Shown one piece after another: positions 45,764 to 60,700 of a stretch of 64,000 nt of DNA. Position 1 is the stretch's first letter, and every line of letters starts with the position of its first letter. A program made the position numbers and the translations under genes. The notes under the pieces are model-generated. The model did not search any database. It saw nothing but the letters and a program-made list of their open reading frames with translations, and was not told the origin of the DNA. The stretch comes from Piliocolobus tephrosceles (lineage: Eukaryota > Chordata > Mammalia > Primates > Cercopithecidae), in contig NC_045441.1 of NCBI RefSeq assembly GCF_002776525.5, forward strand, positions 84,770,918-84,834,917, given 5' to 3'.

Positions 45764-48700
45764 GTACATCCCCAGCAACCACTGGCTTTTCCGTTACACG
45801 CGAATCAGCAGGACCAAGTTCAACCTTGGAAAGAAGTTGTAAAAATCGATTGATGCCTTTGAAGACTTTTGTTTTGGAGGCTTCTTTGAAAGGTCTTGCA
45901 ACCTTCTGACCTTGGAGCAAAAGTGTTATGTGGCCTCAAAGAATGTCACTGAGGCTCCTTTTGGAACAGATTCAGGAAGAAAAGGCTGCCTTGAAAAGTG
46001 CTCCCTTCCCTTTGTGCAGGGGGATTCAATGAATATCTGTGTTGTGTAACATTCCTTGTATTACGTAACTCTTGAAACTTTTACAAATGACTTTAATATA
46101 CATCATCTGGTTGTTCAGACCTATAGGGTGTCAGACATCCGCTGTTTATGGCTGTGCATTTTGAACAAGGGTAGTGAAACAAAAACTCCCTCCCCTCCTG
46201 CCCATCCTCTGTTATGTCTCTTCCTCCTTGTCTTACCCCTCCCCCTCCTCTCATCGCCAGGCTTGTTTGTATTTCTCCTTTCTGGGAGAATAGGTGGGGC
46301 GGGGGAACTTCCGTACACCCGAATCAGTTTTGTTCAAGTGCTAGGGGGAAACAGCGCTTCCTTTGCCTCCGTCTTTCTCGGTTCCCCTGGCCCTTGTTAA
46401 ACTCACTTCACAGGCTTTATGAACAGCGCAGAAGCTCCCAGTCAATGGCGTGTGTCTTTGTTTCCTCTTTCACTGTGGGAATAGTGAATCATTTTCGCCT
46501 TTAGCCTGAAATAGTTTATGAGGCTATTACGGTCTCTGAGTTCATGCCAGGCTACCCAGAAATAATTGACCTGTGTCAAGTCATCACCCAGAGGGACAAA
46601 TTTATCAGTTTCTGTAGTTTGTCCTCAAGCTGCTAGGGGCTTGATTAGCTAACTGAAAACATGCCTATCTGATGCTTAAACTGAAGCATTATTTTAGCCT
46701 GTTAACGTGTTTGTGCAGTAACCTTGCTGTATTTCTTCTAAGTACCATGGTATTTTTTCATAGAAAATTTAGTTTTGCCATATAGAATTGAAAAAGTGAT
46801 AGATGGTGTTACTTCCAATGGAAGTACTTATACACGCAATAGAAAAATAGGGTTTTCATCAGCTGGCTGTTTAGGCAGGGATTGACTGTGAGTCTATTAA
46901 TAGATGGCATTTTCATGAAGAAGTCTATTTATGTATTGCACTGGCTTAACATTTGATGCATGTACAGAGGAGCTATTCCTACAAAAGGTGTAGTAACACT
47001 TCAGAACCCAGGGAAATCCTCAGAGGGGAAGCCCATAGCTCTTGCTGGGAAGAAGAAAGCAGCTCAAAAGAGAAATACAGAAAGTTAACAATAAGTTAAG
47101 ACCACAAGATTATGAAATAAAATGTAATGGAACTAATTTTTATAAAAGCAGACCAAAGATAATATATTTAAAAGAAGTTAAGCCTGCTTCAATCAAATTA
47201 GTTTTATTCTTGTTCTATTTATGTTGTTATTGCCCATGGCACATTCTTTTGAACATATTTAGTGGCAGATGTTTGTCCAGTGATTTTAGTCAATACTTTA
47301 CATAATTTGGAACCAACTTATGAGTAAAACTTTATCATTTAACTGGAAAAATGTATCATATATATGTAAAAATCATCATACATATAAAAACACACACACA
47401 TACACACATACACTCCCTCATGGATTTTATATTATAGTATGGAGGACAGACATAAATAATGCACATACTAAATAAGTAAACCACAGCCAATATTAGAAGG
47501 TAATTAATGCTATGGAAAAAAACATTAATCCAGGTTAAGTAGATCAGGAGTGCAAAAGGGGAGTACTTAGCAATTTTAAGTAGGGTGGTTAGGGTAGATC
47601 TTATTTTAAAGGTAATATTTGAGCAAAGACTTGAAAGAAATGAGAGGAAACAGCTGTGTGGGTATCTAAGGGAAGAGCATTCCTGGAAAAGGTAACTGGC
47701 AGTGCAAAGACCCTGAGTTCTGAGTTGGGTACATGTTTGGTGCGTTTATGGAACAGCAGAGAGTCCAGGCTGGTTGGAGCAGAGTAAGCAGGTTTGGGAG
47801 TAGGGATGTGGTAAGAGAGGAAATAAGCAAACAGATCATGTAGGGTCTCAGAGGTTAATGCAAGAATTTTGGCTTTTATTGTAAGAAAAAGGAAAGCCAT
47901 TGTAGGTTTTTGAGCAAAGAAGTAATTTATGGCTTGCGTTTTGAAATGATTACTCTGACTGCTGGTTGAAGATAGACTGAAGCAGCATAGGTGGAAGTGG
48001 AGAGACTAGGCAGGAGGCTGTCCTACTGGGGACAGCAATGAAAGTGGTGATAAGTGGTTAAATTCTAGATGCACTATGAATGTATTACCAACAAGATTCC
48101 CTGACACCACTCTCCACAATCCTTCAGAAGAATGGATATTCCTAATTTTAAATCAAGATTTTTTTTTTTTTTTTTTAGTTTTAGAAAACAAATGACTTAA
48201 TTGACTTAGCAGACATTGTTAACATACTTATCTTTCCTGTGTATATGAGCTCTGTAAGGCAGGCTACCATTTCTTATGTATCCATAGATCCTTGTAGTAC
48301 CTTGGACAGTTACTTTTGTACTTGCTGTGTTTGTTGAACTGAACAATTTTGACATTTTGTGAACATCACTCTTATATTTGAAAACATTATAATAGTTGAA
48401 TATTGTAACTAAACATATTTATGTTCAATTGATTGTGAAACATTTTGTAACAGTTTTAAATTCAAGCAATTATATTTTTTACAGCAACCAAAAAAGGAAA
48501 AAAACGAAGAAAGTGAAATTGATTGGAGTACTAACATTGGTAAGCTGTGAAATGTTAAATGTGAATAATCCTACCTTTTATTCAGATTTGATGTATTAAA
48601 TCAATTATCTTTAAAGCAAGTACTTTAAGATTGTCCAGCTAGGCGAGTTGACTCACACTTGTAATCCCAGCACTTTGGGAGGCTGAGGTGGGAGGGTTGC

Positions 48701-51700
48701 TTGAGCCCAAGAGTTTGAGACCAGCCTGGACAGCATAGTGAGATCTCATCTCTACAAAATAATAAAAATAAAAATCTTTAAAAAATAGCCATATGTCATG
48801 GCATGAGCCTGTAGTCCCAGCTACTTGGGAGGCTGAGGCAGGAGGGTCTTAGGAGTCTGAGGCTGCAGTGAGCTATGATCACACCACTGCACTCCAGCCT
48901 GGGTGGCAGAGCGAGGCCCTGTCTCAAAAACAACAACAAAAAAACTGTCTGCAGGCAGCAATAAGTTGTCCTTGCTGCACCTGTGCTAAGTTTGGCTTAT
49001 TGTAGTCAATGACCCACATTCTCAAGAGGGATGATTTTTTAAAAAGTAGAGACAGGCTGGCGATGACACAGGGCAGAACTAACTGGTGTGCAAGCAAAGT
49101 GAAAATGTGTTAGCACAATGCAAACTCAACAAAATTTCAGGAAATTGCATTTCTGCATTTGCTTCACAAACACCCACCCCAAATTTAGCTTTAAATAAGC
49201 TTGCATATCAAGAAAGTAATTGTTAAGTACATAAATTTTAATTTAAGGAATCTACATTCACATTTGGTTTCCAAAAATTGACTAAATAGGGGATAACTAT
49301 TAGGGATTCTGATTATGCTTAAAACAGTTTTCGGTGCTTTTCTGTTGGTACAAGACAAGACAATATTTTTGGAAGAAGTCTCCTAATCTGGTTTTCATTT
49401 GAAATATGTCTTACAGAGGCAGCTCAAGAAAGCATTTGCCCATTTTTGGTAAATATGATGTGTTTCAAACTGTGACAGCCATTAATTTGATAGCAAATAA
49501 GTTAGAATTGTCATGTCAGCTGAAATCCAACTTAGTAATTAAATGGATAAAAAGACACCAAAACATCCACACACTCAAACTCTGCTGCATACTTCTCATG
49601 TAACCACAAAGCCCCTATTCATTGTCTTCCCTCCTCTTTTTTTATTTGTTTGTTTAAAAAGTCTCAAAAAAAAAAATAAATAAATAAAAAGTCTCAGTAA
49701 GGGCAATTAAAAAAATTACTACTTTGGAGAATAAATTGTTTATCAAATGAAAGTTGGTTTTAATGCATAGGTTTTAAATCTGCCTCCTACAGAAAATAAA
49801 ATCCTATAAACCTTAATGTAGAAACAGAAATTTTCATTTGAATTTAAAAGTTTTAGCTTAAGTTAAATTTAAATTTAATCTTTATTTTCACCTCTTAATC
49901 GATATCTTAATAGATATTTTTTGTCCTGAAAGAGGTTGAGGATAAAGTTGTGCTCTAACAGGAGTTAGAAATATATTATTTTGTGGAAAATCACTGAAAA
50001 CAAACCTAGGTTTACTTAGGATGTTGCTGTGAAATTCACTTCATTTTAAATTTATGCTTAGAGGCTGTAAAATTGTATTCAGTTAATATGAAAACATTTA
50101 AAATGCTTTTTAATGTTAACAACCTGCCCCTGTGCTTTTAACTGTAGCTGACAGACCCAAATGTTCTGTTTTCCTTTTCCCGGAACCACTAAAAATGAAC
50201 CTTTGGGACACTGGTCCCTTTGTGGCAATTTTAGGGACCCAGCTCCATTGGCTCTTGACTTTACCTGCTCCCAATGTTTTATACAAGTTCCGCCTGGCTT
50301 CTGACCCTTTGTCTCTTTCGGTTCCCTTGCTTGCCCTGCGTGTTTGATGATGGAGTTTGCCCCTGTCCCCGAAACCTTGCCTGAACTCCTGAAATTCTTT
50401 GATAGCGGTTACACACATACCCACTTTCCACCATGTGCCTCTAACCTCAGCCTCGCCCGGGTCATTGATGCAGTTTGACCTAGCTTCAGCCCTCAAAGGC
50501 TCCACTGTGCTAAGCCTGACTCATCACCCACTCTCCCAATTACTGTTCCTTGTCCCCAAAAGGGGCTGGGGAGAGGGGAATTGGCAGAGTAAAGCATTTT
50601 AAAAGAGAGGAGAGAAACAAACAAACAAAAAAAGACAGGAAACTATAGAAATGGAAACATAAGAGGAGGAAAGTGTAGTCTAGAAGTTAGAGGAGGAAAG
50701 AAGAACAAAGAGAAAGAGAACTATAAATGGGTCAACCAAAAACAGAAAGAAAGGGTGAGAAATGGAAGAGTTAGACTAATAAGACAGTAACAAAGTCCTT
50801 TGAAGTGTTAGGACACTGATCTGCTGGTTAGCTCTTGGGGGTTGTGCACTTCACTGTGACAACTGGTATCACCCTTCCCCTCTGTAGGTAGTACTGTGTC
50901 CAAGATTCTTGGTGTGGCCCACCAGCACAGCCCTTCTCTCTCTCTCTAACATCCTCTCCCACACTTTGTACTGTGCCCTTCAGGAATTCCACTGCTAGGG
51001 GTTACTTAAGCATTCCATCTAGTTTCTAGTTACCTTCTTGTTATAAGCCTAAATTCTTCCTACTACTTCTGCACTCGCCGATTCTTCTCCAGGGAACTCC
51101 CTCTTACCCTTCAAGGTTCTGCATACTTGGCAGGTGACACTGGTGAAAAATAAATTTTTACAAAAGGTTCCACGTAAGGATCTCCATGAGCAAGACTTCC
51201 CCAAGGTGCACATATAGACACACTGTAATGTTTGTTGTGCTTCACTACTGAGTTGCCTTTTTAAAGCTAAGTTAAACCTTTTAAAGGGATCTTATCTCAA
51301 AACTCAGAGCATCTATTTTCCCCTATTTTAAATTCTCCCTCTGAAATATTCTGAATGCTTTTTTAACGGATGTGGTGTGTATGTGTGTGTGTGTCTGTGT
51401 GTGTGTGTGTCTGTGTGTGTGTGCATGTTTAGACTTAATGTCTTTCCCTAGCCATTCTTTATTACTGCAGGAGCTCTGGGAGATCAAATAATATTTCTTA
51501 AACCTTTATCCCTTCTGATTGTATTGTAATTATTTATTCAAATCAGATACTGATTAACCATAATTAGATTGATTTCTTCACAGAACACAAAATAAACAGA
51601 ATCATGAAATTAAGGTGTTAATGATTTGAAGACCTCCTTTTCTAAGACATTCATTTGCAACTCTTAAAAAAGTACTGACTTTAAATAAAAATCCAAAGAA

Positions 51701-54700
51701 CATATAATTAGGGAAGAGGAGAAATTCCTTTCCACAGCTAAGTATTATTTTATTTCCTTTTTTTAGTTTCGATACTCTGATTGGCAGGATAAATTGTTTA
51801 TGTCGCTGGGTACCATCATGGCCATAGCTCACGGATCAGGTCTCCCCCTCATGATGGTAGTGTTTGGAGAGATGACTGACAAATTTGTTGATACTGCAGG
51901 AAACTTCTCCCTTCCAGGTAAGCATTTCTTTACCTTTTAAAAAAATCCATAGCATTTCTTTAACTGGGTAAACATTTGGGAGTTGATTTTGCTGTTCATT
52001 ACCATCTTACTTAATGATTTGGATATCTGGATGACTCCAGATATCATAGAAGGAGTTGTAAAATTCTCAGAAAATTGTTCAAATACTCATTTAAATTTAA
52101 AGAAATACATGTATTCTTGTTTGACTTTTAATACAGGTGAAGCTTCTAAATAAAAGTAAGGCAGTCACTCTACTTGAGAACAGTAGAAATGTAATGAGTG
52201 TATATCTATGCAGTATCCATTCTATTAGTAATTGCTGATGAGTTTCAAAACACATCAGTGAAACACAGTACTTCTTAGCTGTGTTTAGCTTGTAGATCTG
52301 TTTCTGGGTTTTCTTTTCTTCTCTCCCCTTCACCTTAAAAAAATTATACCCATTTTCTGTCTCTAATTTTGGATCAACCAGATTGACTGGAACTTGAGAT
52401 GGCACTTCACTAAAGAGCGAATGGATTCAAAATGTCCCTTGGAATTCACCCAAAGCACTATAATTACTGAAGAGCTAAAAGAGTCCCATAAGTTAATGTT
52501 ATCAATAAGAGAGGCCTTGACAATAGCATTAGAGTGGGATTCCAATAGGCATACTTATTTTCATAGTAACCAAATTCAACATAGAAATGAAGATTTTCAT
52601 GCTTTCTACCAAGCCTGAAGCCTCTTTTCTCTAACAGACCTTGTGGGCACTAGGCTGGAGAAGACTGAGTGAAACTTTACTGTTGCACAGATGGTAGAAT
52701 ATTTTCAAAACACTGGTAAAGGAAAGGCAGCTTTCTTAGCAAAGACATCTAAGACAAATTATCATTTAGACAGTATTGAATGAGAATTCACAGTGTTCAC
52801 TGACTGAAAACTACATATTTAGTTACTATTGTAGGCCTTACGTGTAATTTCCTAAGAGAATAGGATTGCTTAATTAATACAACAGAATATGTTTACATAA
52901 ATATTGATAAATATTAATGCCTTTTAAAAATCTGATGAAAGCATCCTTTGAATATTTAAAGCAAACTCCTATAAAAAGTTTATTTATTCTCAAGTAATAT
53001 TGTCTCTGAAAAAATACCTCTTCATAATAAAAATAACAATAATGGTGATTTTTCATTGTGTTTACTATGTGCTAGGTCCTATGCTGAACACTTTACATAT
53101 ATTATTCCACTTTTCCCTCACAAGAAAAATGCTACACAGTAGGTAATGTTATCTTCTGTGATAGATGATGAAACCAAGGCTTGGAGAGGGCAAATAACTT
53201 GTCCATAGTTACACTGCTGGTGGATGTTAGGACAGAATTCAAACACAGGTCTTTCTGCCATCCAAACCATGCTCATTGTCATATATATTATAGGGTCAAT
53301 ATAAATGATTAGGAAAAAAAGTGCTTGGGGAAGTTTTAAATGGATTGCTTATTTGTGAGTAGTGACCAAAACTTTAACATAAATACTGTGAAGCTGTGAT
53401 AGGACAGATAGTTTAAAAAGTCTTTAAAGAGGCCGGGCACAGTGATTCATGCCTGTAATACCAGCACTTTGGGAGACCGAGGTGGCGGATCACCTGAGTT
53501 TGGGAGTTCAAGACCAGGCTGACCAATGTGGAGAAACCCCATCTCTACTAAAAATACAAAATTAGCCAGGTATGGTGGCTCATGCCTGTAGTCCCAGCTA
53601 CTCTGGAGGCTGAGGCAGGAGAACCGCTTGAACCCAGGGGGCAGAGGTTGCAGTGGGCCAAGATCGCGCCATTGCACCCCAGCCTGGGCAACAAGAGCAA
53701 AACTCCGTCTCAAGAAAAAAAAAAAAAAAAAAGGTCTTTAAAGAAATGGGAGAGTAGGAATTTTCTATTGTCTATTTGTTTTCCTAGAAAATTTATAGAT
53801 CTACAACATATTACTTTTATATACATATAGAGCAGGATGATGCCCATAGTAAGACACCTCAGTTAAAAATCTGTTTCTCATGAAATACTACACATCTATA
53901 AAAAATACAAAATCAAGAGCTACTCGGGAAGCTGAGGCAGGAGAATTGCTTGAACCCAGGAAGTAGAGGTTGTAGTGAGCCGAGATCGTGCCACTGCACT
54001 CCAGCCTGGGCGACAGTGCAAGACCTTGTCTCAAAAAAAACAAAAACAAAAACAAAATTGTGTCCTTTTCAGCAACATGAATACAGCTGGAGGCAATTAT
54101 CCTAAGCAAATTAACACAATAACAGAAAACCAAATACTGCATATTCTCACTTATAAGTGGGAGCTAAGCAGTGGGTACACATGGACATAAAGATGAGAAC
54201 AATAGACACTGAGATCTACTAGAGAGGGGAGGGAGGGCAGCAAGGGTTGAAAAACCAAATACTAGGTACTATGCTCACTACCTGGGTGACAGGATCATTC
54301 ATATCCCAAACCTCAGCATCACACAATATCCCCATGTAACAGACCTGCACATATACTCCCTGAATCTAAAATAAAAATTGAAATTATTTTAAAAAGAAGA
54401 AAGAAATGCAGACTCCCAGGCCACATCCTGGACCCACTGAATTAGCAATGGTATTTTAGCAAGACCTTTCCTTCCCCACAGTGAATCAGAGATGCATTTA
54501 TGCACATTAATGTTCAAGGGTCTGTTAACTGGTCTGACCTTCCAGATGGGGAGCTGGGTTTCTCACTCATCCCTTTAGTAGCAGGACAATGATGCTGTAG
54601 GAACTCACACCAGCTGTCTTTGATTTCCATCTTATTTCATCTGGAAAAAAAAAAAATCAAAGAAACTACAAAGACGCTTCTCCAGCTCCTGAATTGTTAG

Positions 54701-57700
54701 CATCATATTTCCACTGCCCCTACTTTGAAATTATCTTTGGGTTTCACATTTCTTGATTTTCAAACCATAAAGCACCATTTATTAGAGCACCAATAGAATA
54801 TTTTTGTGGAATAAGAGCCACCTTTATCTGTTCATGTATGGTCTACCACCTCCTTTCAAGTGTTGCAGATATTATCTCTTGGTGACTCACATTAGCCTTC
54901 CAGTGAAGCACTTGTATGTCCATAAAATATCTGTGAAATAATGTAGAGAAACTGGTGATTACTTCTAGGGAGAGAAAGTGAGTGGCTTTGAAAATGGGTG
55001 GGTGTGATGTCTCCCTGTATTCTCACTTGTAACTGTTGACATATACACCTTTACCAAGAAAAAATAAACTTAAAGTAATTTTTCTTAAAAAAATGGCTTC
55101 TACACAGGGTTAAAAAAAATCAGATTAACAGATAAATGGAAAAATAAAATATGATAGATACATACAATGGAATATCATTCAGGTTTTTGAAGGGAAGTAA
55201 CTTCTGACACATGTTACGTCATAGATGAACCTTGAGGACATGATGCTAAATGAAATAAGCCACTCAAAAAAAAGATAAATACTGTTTGATTCTACTTTTA
55301 TGAAGTGTCTAGAGTAAAATTCATAGGAATGCAAGTGGAATGGTGGTTAGTAGGGGTTGTGGGGAGGGGCAGTAGGGAGCTGTTGTTTAATGGGTATAGA
55401 GTTTCACTTGTGCAAGATGAAAAAGTTCTGGAGGTTGGCTGGACAACAGTGTGAATATACTTAATAGTACTGAACTGTACACTTAAAAATAGTTAAGATG
55501 GTAAATTTAATGTAACATATCACAATTAAAATTTTTAAAGTCAGATTAAAGCAATGCAATTCACTTATCACAGATCATTTCTCTTTTGGACCAATTTTAT
55601 TAGTTCTGTTTTTGTTTTTACTAATACCAGAATAATTCCCAACTTTCTTACTTGGAGAACTTATCTTGTTTGTTTTTTTTTTTTCTTTTTTAACTTGTGC
55701 CTAATTATGAAACTGAATGACTTTGTAGCTGGACATGGCAGAGAGGTGCCAAATTCAAGGTCTCTCTTGGGAATGGCACAAGCAAGTCACTTACAGACCT
55801 GTGGTTGACACAGAGATAAACTCATGAGAGTTGCCAACTTTGTTTTGGTAGCCTCCGAATTGTAAACACTCCTGTTATGACACTTGGTACCCTGTAGCCA
55901 TGTTTCTCATTAGGCTTACTGGATGTTATGGAGGATTTAGATTGGAAAGTTCCTCAAATGTTATGAATTTCCAACATCCACTCTTTGGTCGTTTGTAAAA
56001 ATAATATTCTCATACCTCTTTGAAGACAATGAAATCTTTAAAGGATACTTACTCTAAATCCAGACTGCTTATTGATGTGTTGAGAGTTGTAGAGTGTAGC
56101 AAAAATCATGGGGATTGGGAACAGATAGACTGAGTACTTAGCTGAGGTTCCAGCTTCTCTCATAGAGATGTTTACTTAGTCTATTCTTTAGAATTGTTGG
56201 ATGCTTGGACAATCAGACTTAATAGGAGTCAAATGAGAAGGGCATGTTAGAAGAAAAAAAGGTTTATATTACAAGAGGGTCTGACAATGACTTATTGTAA
56301 GCAAAGCCCGTCCTTGTCAACAGAATAAAGCTACTCCATGGCAGGGTTGTTCCCTCACAATGAGTCAGTTGTGCAGAAACTATGCACACAACATTCTGCA
56401 TCCAAAACATTAAGGACAGAGTTGGAGAAAACAGTTTTTCTGCAGAGTGTCAAGGACTTGATATCTTTTATGCTGTCTCTGTGACTGTAGTAGTCTAAGA
56501 AATTCTGTGGGGGAAATAGCTGCACCCTGATTGTCCTTGCATTGCCTCTTGGTTGAGGGAAAAAATGCCATTTTGAGCCCTAAGGCACCTTCATTAATTG
56601 TCCCTCGTGGCTAGGTTGCCTGAACAAACACCAGCTCTTTATTTTGTGATGAATAGTTCTATGTGGTAAAAGAAGTCCTAGGCAACATTTAAAAATAACT
56701 AAAAGTATGTAATTGGATTGTTTGTAACACAAAGAAAGGAGAGATGCTTGAGGTGATGGATACCTCTCCTTCTTCCCCTTCGAAAAAAAAGAAGTCTTGG
56801 GCAGAATCAGGAAAGGCAGACACTGATTTACTTTGAAACTCAAAAGTGAAAATGAAGACTATGTTTTCGTATCTAATCCTTAATGTATACACTGCTTATT
56901 CAGACCCTTCACCCATGAGCTGTGTGACGGTGAGCAAGTCTCTTAACCTCTATAATCCTTACTGTTCTCACCTTCGAAAGGTAAGCATAAATTTACTGAT
57001 AGAATTAAGTGAGATGATTTGTGTAAAGTGTCTGGAACATAGTAAATGATCAATAAATATTGGGAGAAGCTGGTTATAAGAACTTGGAAATGAAACAACC
57101 CACACTGTTTCTTCATTTATAAAATGTATAGGTTATATAGGTATTCTCTAAAATGAATAGGCAGCTTCAGGACTTCCCCAGTTCCTTACTACAGGAGGCG
57201 TTCAGGTGGACTGGGGTGTAAGTTTTACATCCTGGCATATTAGAATCAACCAGGACACTTTTTCTTTTTTGAGACAGGGTCTTGCTCTGTTGCCCAGGCT
57301 GGAGTGCAGTGAAGTTATCATAACTCACTCCAGCCTTGAACTCCTGGGCTCAAGTAATCCTCCTGCCTCAGCCACCTGACTAGCTGGGACTACAGGCACC
57401 TGCCACCATGCCCGGCCAACTTTTTGTAGAGGTGGGTTTCACCATGTTGCCCAGGCTGATCTCAAACTCCTGGCCTCAAGTGATCCTCCCACCTCAGCCT
57501 CCCAAACAGGTTTAATTACAGATGTGAGCCACTGGGCCTGGCAGGAGGCACTTTTTAAAAGTGTGATGTTTTGGACTCAACCAGAGATTCTAGCTGCATT
57601 GGGCTTGAGTGGAGCCTGGGCATCTATAATTCTTAAGCTCCCCATGTAATTCTAATGCACAGACAGCATTAAGAACCACCAAGCCAAATGACCATGTAGA

Positions 57701-60700
57701 TATCGTTTATGAGACTGAAGCAGAATAGGTAGCATCTGACAAGACCAGGACTAGGCTCTTTTCAGATCTAGCATGCCATGACTCTCCAGGCGACACACCA
57801 ACATACATTTAGTTCACCTTTGTCCCAGGCATCAAAAAGTCTGAGTTTCCCCCGGGGGTTCTGGGGCTCCTCAGGTTACTAACCCAGCACTAGATTTCCA
57901 TTCTTAGGACTCTGAGAAAGGAGCAGGTCCAATCTGGAATGCTCATAGATTCTTTCCTAGGAGGGAGAGTCAATTTGAGTTGGTATCTGTGTTAGTCCAT
58001 TTTGTGTTGCTATGAAGGAATACCTGAAACTGGGTAATTTATAAAGAAAATGTGGTTTTTTTGGCTCATGATTTGGCAGGCTATGAAAGTATGGTACCCA
58101 CATCTGTTCAGAGCTTCTAGCGAAGCCTCAGGAAGCTTTTACTCAATGAAGGAAGGTGAATGGGGAGCAGATGTGTCACACAGAGAGAGAGGGAGTAGGA
58201 GGGAGAGGCCAGGCTCTTGTTAACAACCAGCTCTCACATGAACTGAGTGAGAACTCGCTCATTACCTCAGGGAGGGCACCACGCCATTCATGTGGGATCT
58301 GTCCCGTTGACTAAAACACCTCCCATTAGGCCCCACCTCCAACACTGAGGATCACGTTTCAGCGTGTGATTTGGAGGGAACAAATATCCAGACCGTATCA
58401 GTATCTTTACTGAGAGAATTTAAAAGTTTGAGGTAGGTGTTGAAAGAGAGGAAAAACTTATTACAGATTTCACCCAATTTTTCAGTTCAGGGAAATGAAA
58501 AACCACAATGATTTTTACAAATGCCACAGCTTTAGAATAACTTGTCTGCCTCTAGTTCCTAACACTGTTATAATATGCCCTATTTAAAACTTCAGGATGG
58601 AAATGAACACACAGAAATGAACTGATAAGATGAAAAGTAAAATAGGGCATGAATCTTCAAGGTTCTGATAGCTTATAAAGAGCTAGATTCATAATCAGAA
58701 ATTTCACTGTGAACATCAGTAGAATTTATAATCCTGGGGGAAAGATTATGCTGCAGTTGGGGCCAGATGCCTGGTAATTTATCCTGACAGTAGTTTGAGT
58801 TTTAAATAAATTTCAACCTCATCTTTCTTTGGAAAAAGATAAGGAGGATACACAGCACCATGAAAACATGACCCCTGGGCTATTTACACATGGCAAAGGA
58901 ACAAAGAGACCAATTTCTCTCCTAGGACCATGGAAAATGAGAAATATGTACCCTGATATATTTTCTCAACAATGCTGTGGTGATATTTTATCCTATTATT
59001 TTGTGAATGCAGTAGATGTCAGCTGTTTCTTATTTTTTCATTTGTGTTTTCTAAAAAGTAAAAATAAGTCATTATCACATGAATAAATCAGTATAGTATA
59101 GTGTTACGAGCATAGGCCAAATTGCCTGGGCTGACTTTCAGCTCTGCCACTTACTAGCTGTATGACATTGAGTGGTTTACTTTATTTATCTGTGCCTCCA
59201 TTTCCTCTTCTATAAAATGGGGTTTGTAAAATAGTCTCACCTCATAAGATAACTCAATGAATTTACACACCTAAAATATTCAGAACAGTGCCTGTTACTT
59301 AATAAATGCTCAATAAACATTAACTATTATTAAAACATGAAAATCAGGAAAGATACATTGACATTTTATCAAATTAGCTCAAATTAATAGACAATAGATT
59401 TCTTTCCAATTAAGACTGCTTCAAAAATACTAGAATACAGCAGTGCTGGTAAATAAGAGGCAGAATGTAGGATATTCATTTATTGCCAGTGATCACTGAC
59501 ATGCCTTTGAGCGACCAAGTTATCTTCCCTTTCTAGTTTTTCCTCCTTTGCGATGGATGTAACTTAGCCTTTCCCTTACTTATGTCATATGAGTTGTGTA
59601 AAGAAAAAACACACAGATAGAAAAATAAAATTTATTGAAGTACCTGTAAAGTGCTTTGAGCCACCAAAAAAAAAAGTGCCTCTTAAATCCTGTGTTTTCT
59701 ATTTTAAATATTTCTTAATCCCTTTTCTGTCTTCTGTGTGTCTTGTGGCTTCCTCATCTCTTCAGTGGCTCCTCTGTGCCTCCTTAGAAGGCTGCTTTGC
59801 TAAAGGCTGAGACCGCCAGGATGGGGGAAAGACCTGGGAGGGCTTGTCTTCCCTTTCTTGGCCCTTAATGTCTAGTACCTAAACCCTTGGGCTCTTTACT
59901 TGAGTAAAGTGAAGATAATGCACTTGAGTGTGCAAAGAAAAGAATGTTTTTTAAAGAGAACCTTAATAACAGCATCTTCTATCTTTCATACATTTAAATT
60001 AACAGATTTTTTTAAAACCTGGCAATGACTATAATAGTTTGATCTTTTAACATGTTTTATTTTATTTTTTAATTTAGTGAACTTTTCATTGTCGCTGCTA
60101 AATCCAGGCAAAATTCTGGAAGAAGAAATGACTAGGTAACTCGTATATATAGTGTACTTTTTAAAAGTTTCATTTGAAAATAATTTCAATTTACAGAATT
60201 ATAAGAATATACAAATGACATGTACTGTTTACCCAGATTCACCTATTGTTATCATTTTTTGCCCCCAAATCCCAATTTAAATTAAGATGCACACATCATG
60301 GCCCTTTACTGCAATATGACTCCTAAGAATAAGGATATTTTCTTACATAATCACAGTACAGCCATTAGCTTCAGTAAATTTCAATACTTTTATCTAATAT
60401 AACATCAATATTCCAATTTTGTCATTTGATCCAATAATGTCATTTATGGCATTTTCTCCTCCTTCTAGTTTCTCAATAGAAATCTCTAAAGCCTGTAAGC
60501 ATGATGTTTGTATGTCTGCAGAGCAATGTTGCCGATTGTAACAAGTGCTGTCTGTACACTAAAAGGCCTGAAAGGTGTCTATCTGGAAGCAGTTTGTAAA
60601 ATTAGATAATAAAAATTTGAAAGTATTGATATGTAGTTATTATTTTTAAAAATACTAACTTTCTACTAATTTGGTAAAACCTTCATTCCAAATTAGTTTG

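Larger units (their letters stand above)
44925..45780 (+). promoter_or_regulatory. ABCB4: CpG island and promoter region of ABCB4
   Basis: GC-rich block with dense CpG in an otherwise AT-rich window, with several GGGCGG/GGCGGG boxes (e.g. around 45240, 45410, 45560) and no evident TATA box. It ends at the first coding exon of ABCB4. A CpG-island promoter is the usual arrangement for this gene. The transcription start cannot be fixed from sequence. Confidence 0.85.
45764..48484 (+). other. ABCB4: ABCB4 intron after coding exon 1
   Basis: Intron gtacat...ttacag. Its first 550 bp are the part duplicated at 21745-22280. 47400-48090 is an antisense L2. About 46500-47380 is unassigned AT-rich sequence with a short (CA)n near 47390. 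Confidence 0.85.
48540..51766 (+). other. ABCB4: ABCB4 intron (coding exons 2-3)
   Basis: Alu at its start. 50110-50600 is a more GC-rich block I cannot identify, then a purine-rich stretch 50590-50790, and a (GT)n at 51371-51424. The rest is unassigned. Confidence 0.85.
51918..60077 (+). other. ABCB4: ABCB4 intron (coding exons 3-4), 8.2 kb
   Basis: Longest ABCB4 intron in the window. It contains MIRs (53040-53285, 56880-57060, 59090-59330), three Alus, two L1 pieces (54058-54395, 55115-55545), a MER5-like element split by an Alu, and an antisense MST LTR. 51920-53030, 55560-56870 and 58410-59080 are unassigned. Confidence 0.85.

Noticed and set aside
44962..45909. 315-codon plus-strand open frame (and 248- and 186-codon minus frames) over the CpG island
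   Set aside because: High GC removes stop codons in all frames. The plus frame runs across the real ABCB4 first exon in a different frame and matches nothing known. It is a composition artefact.
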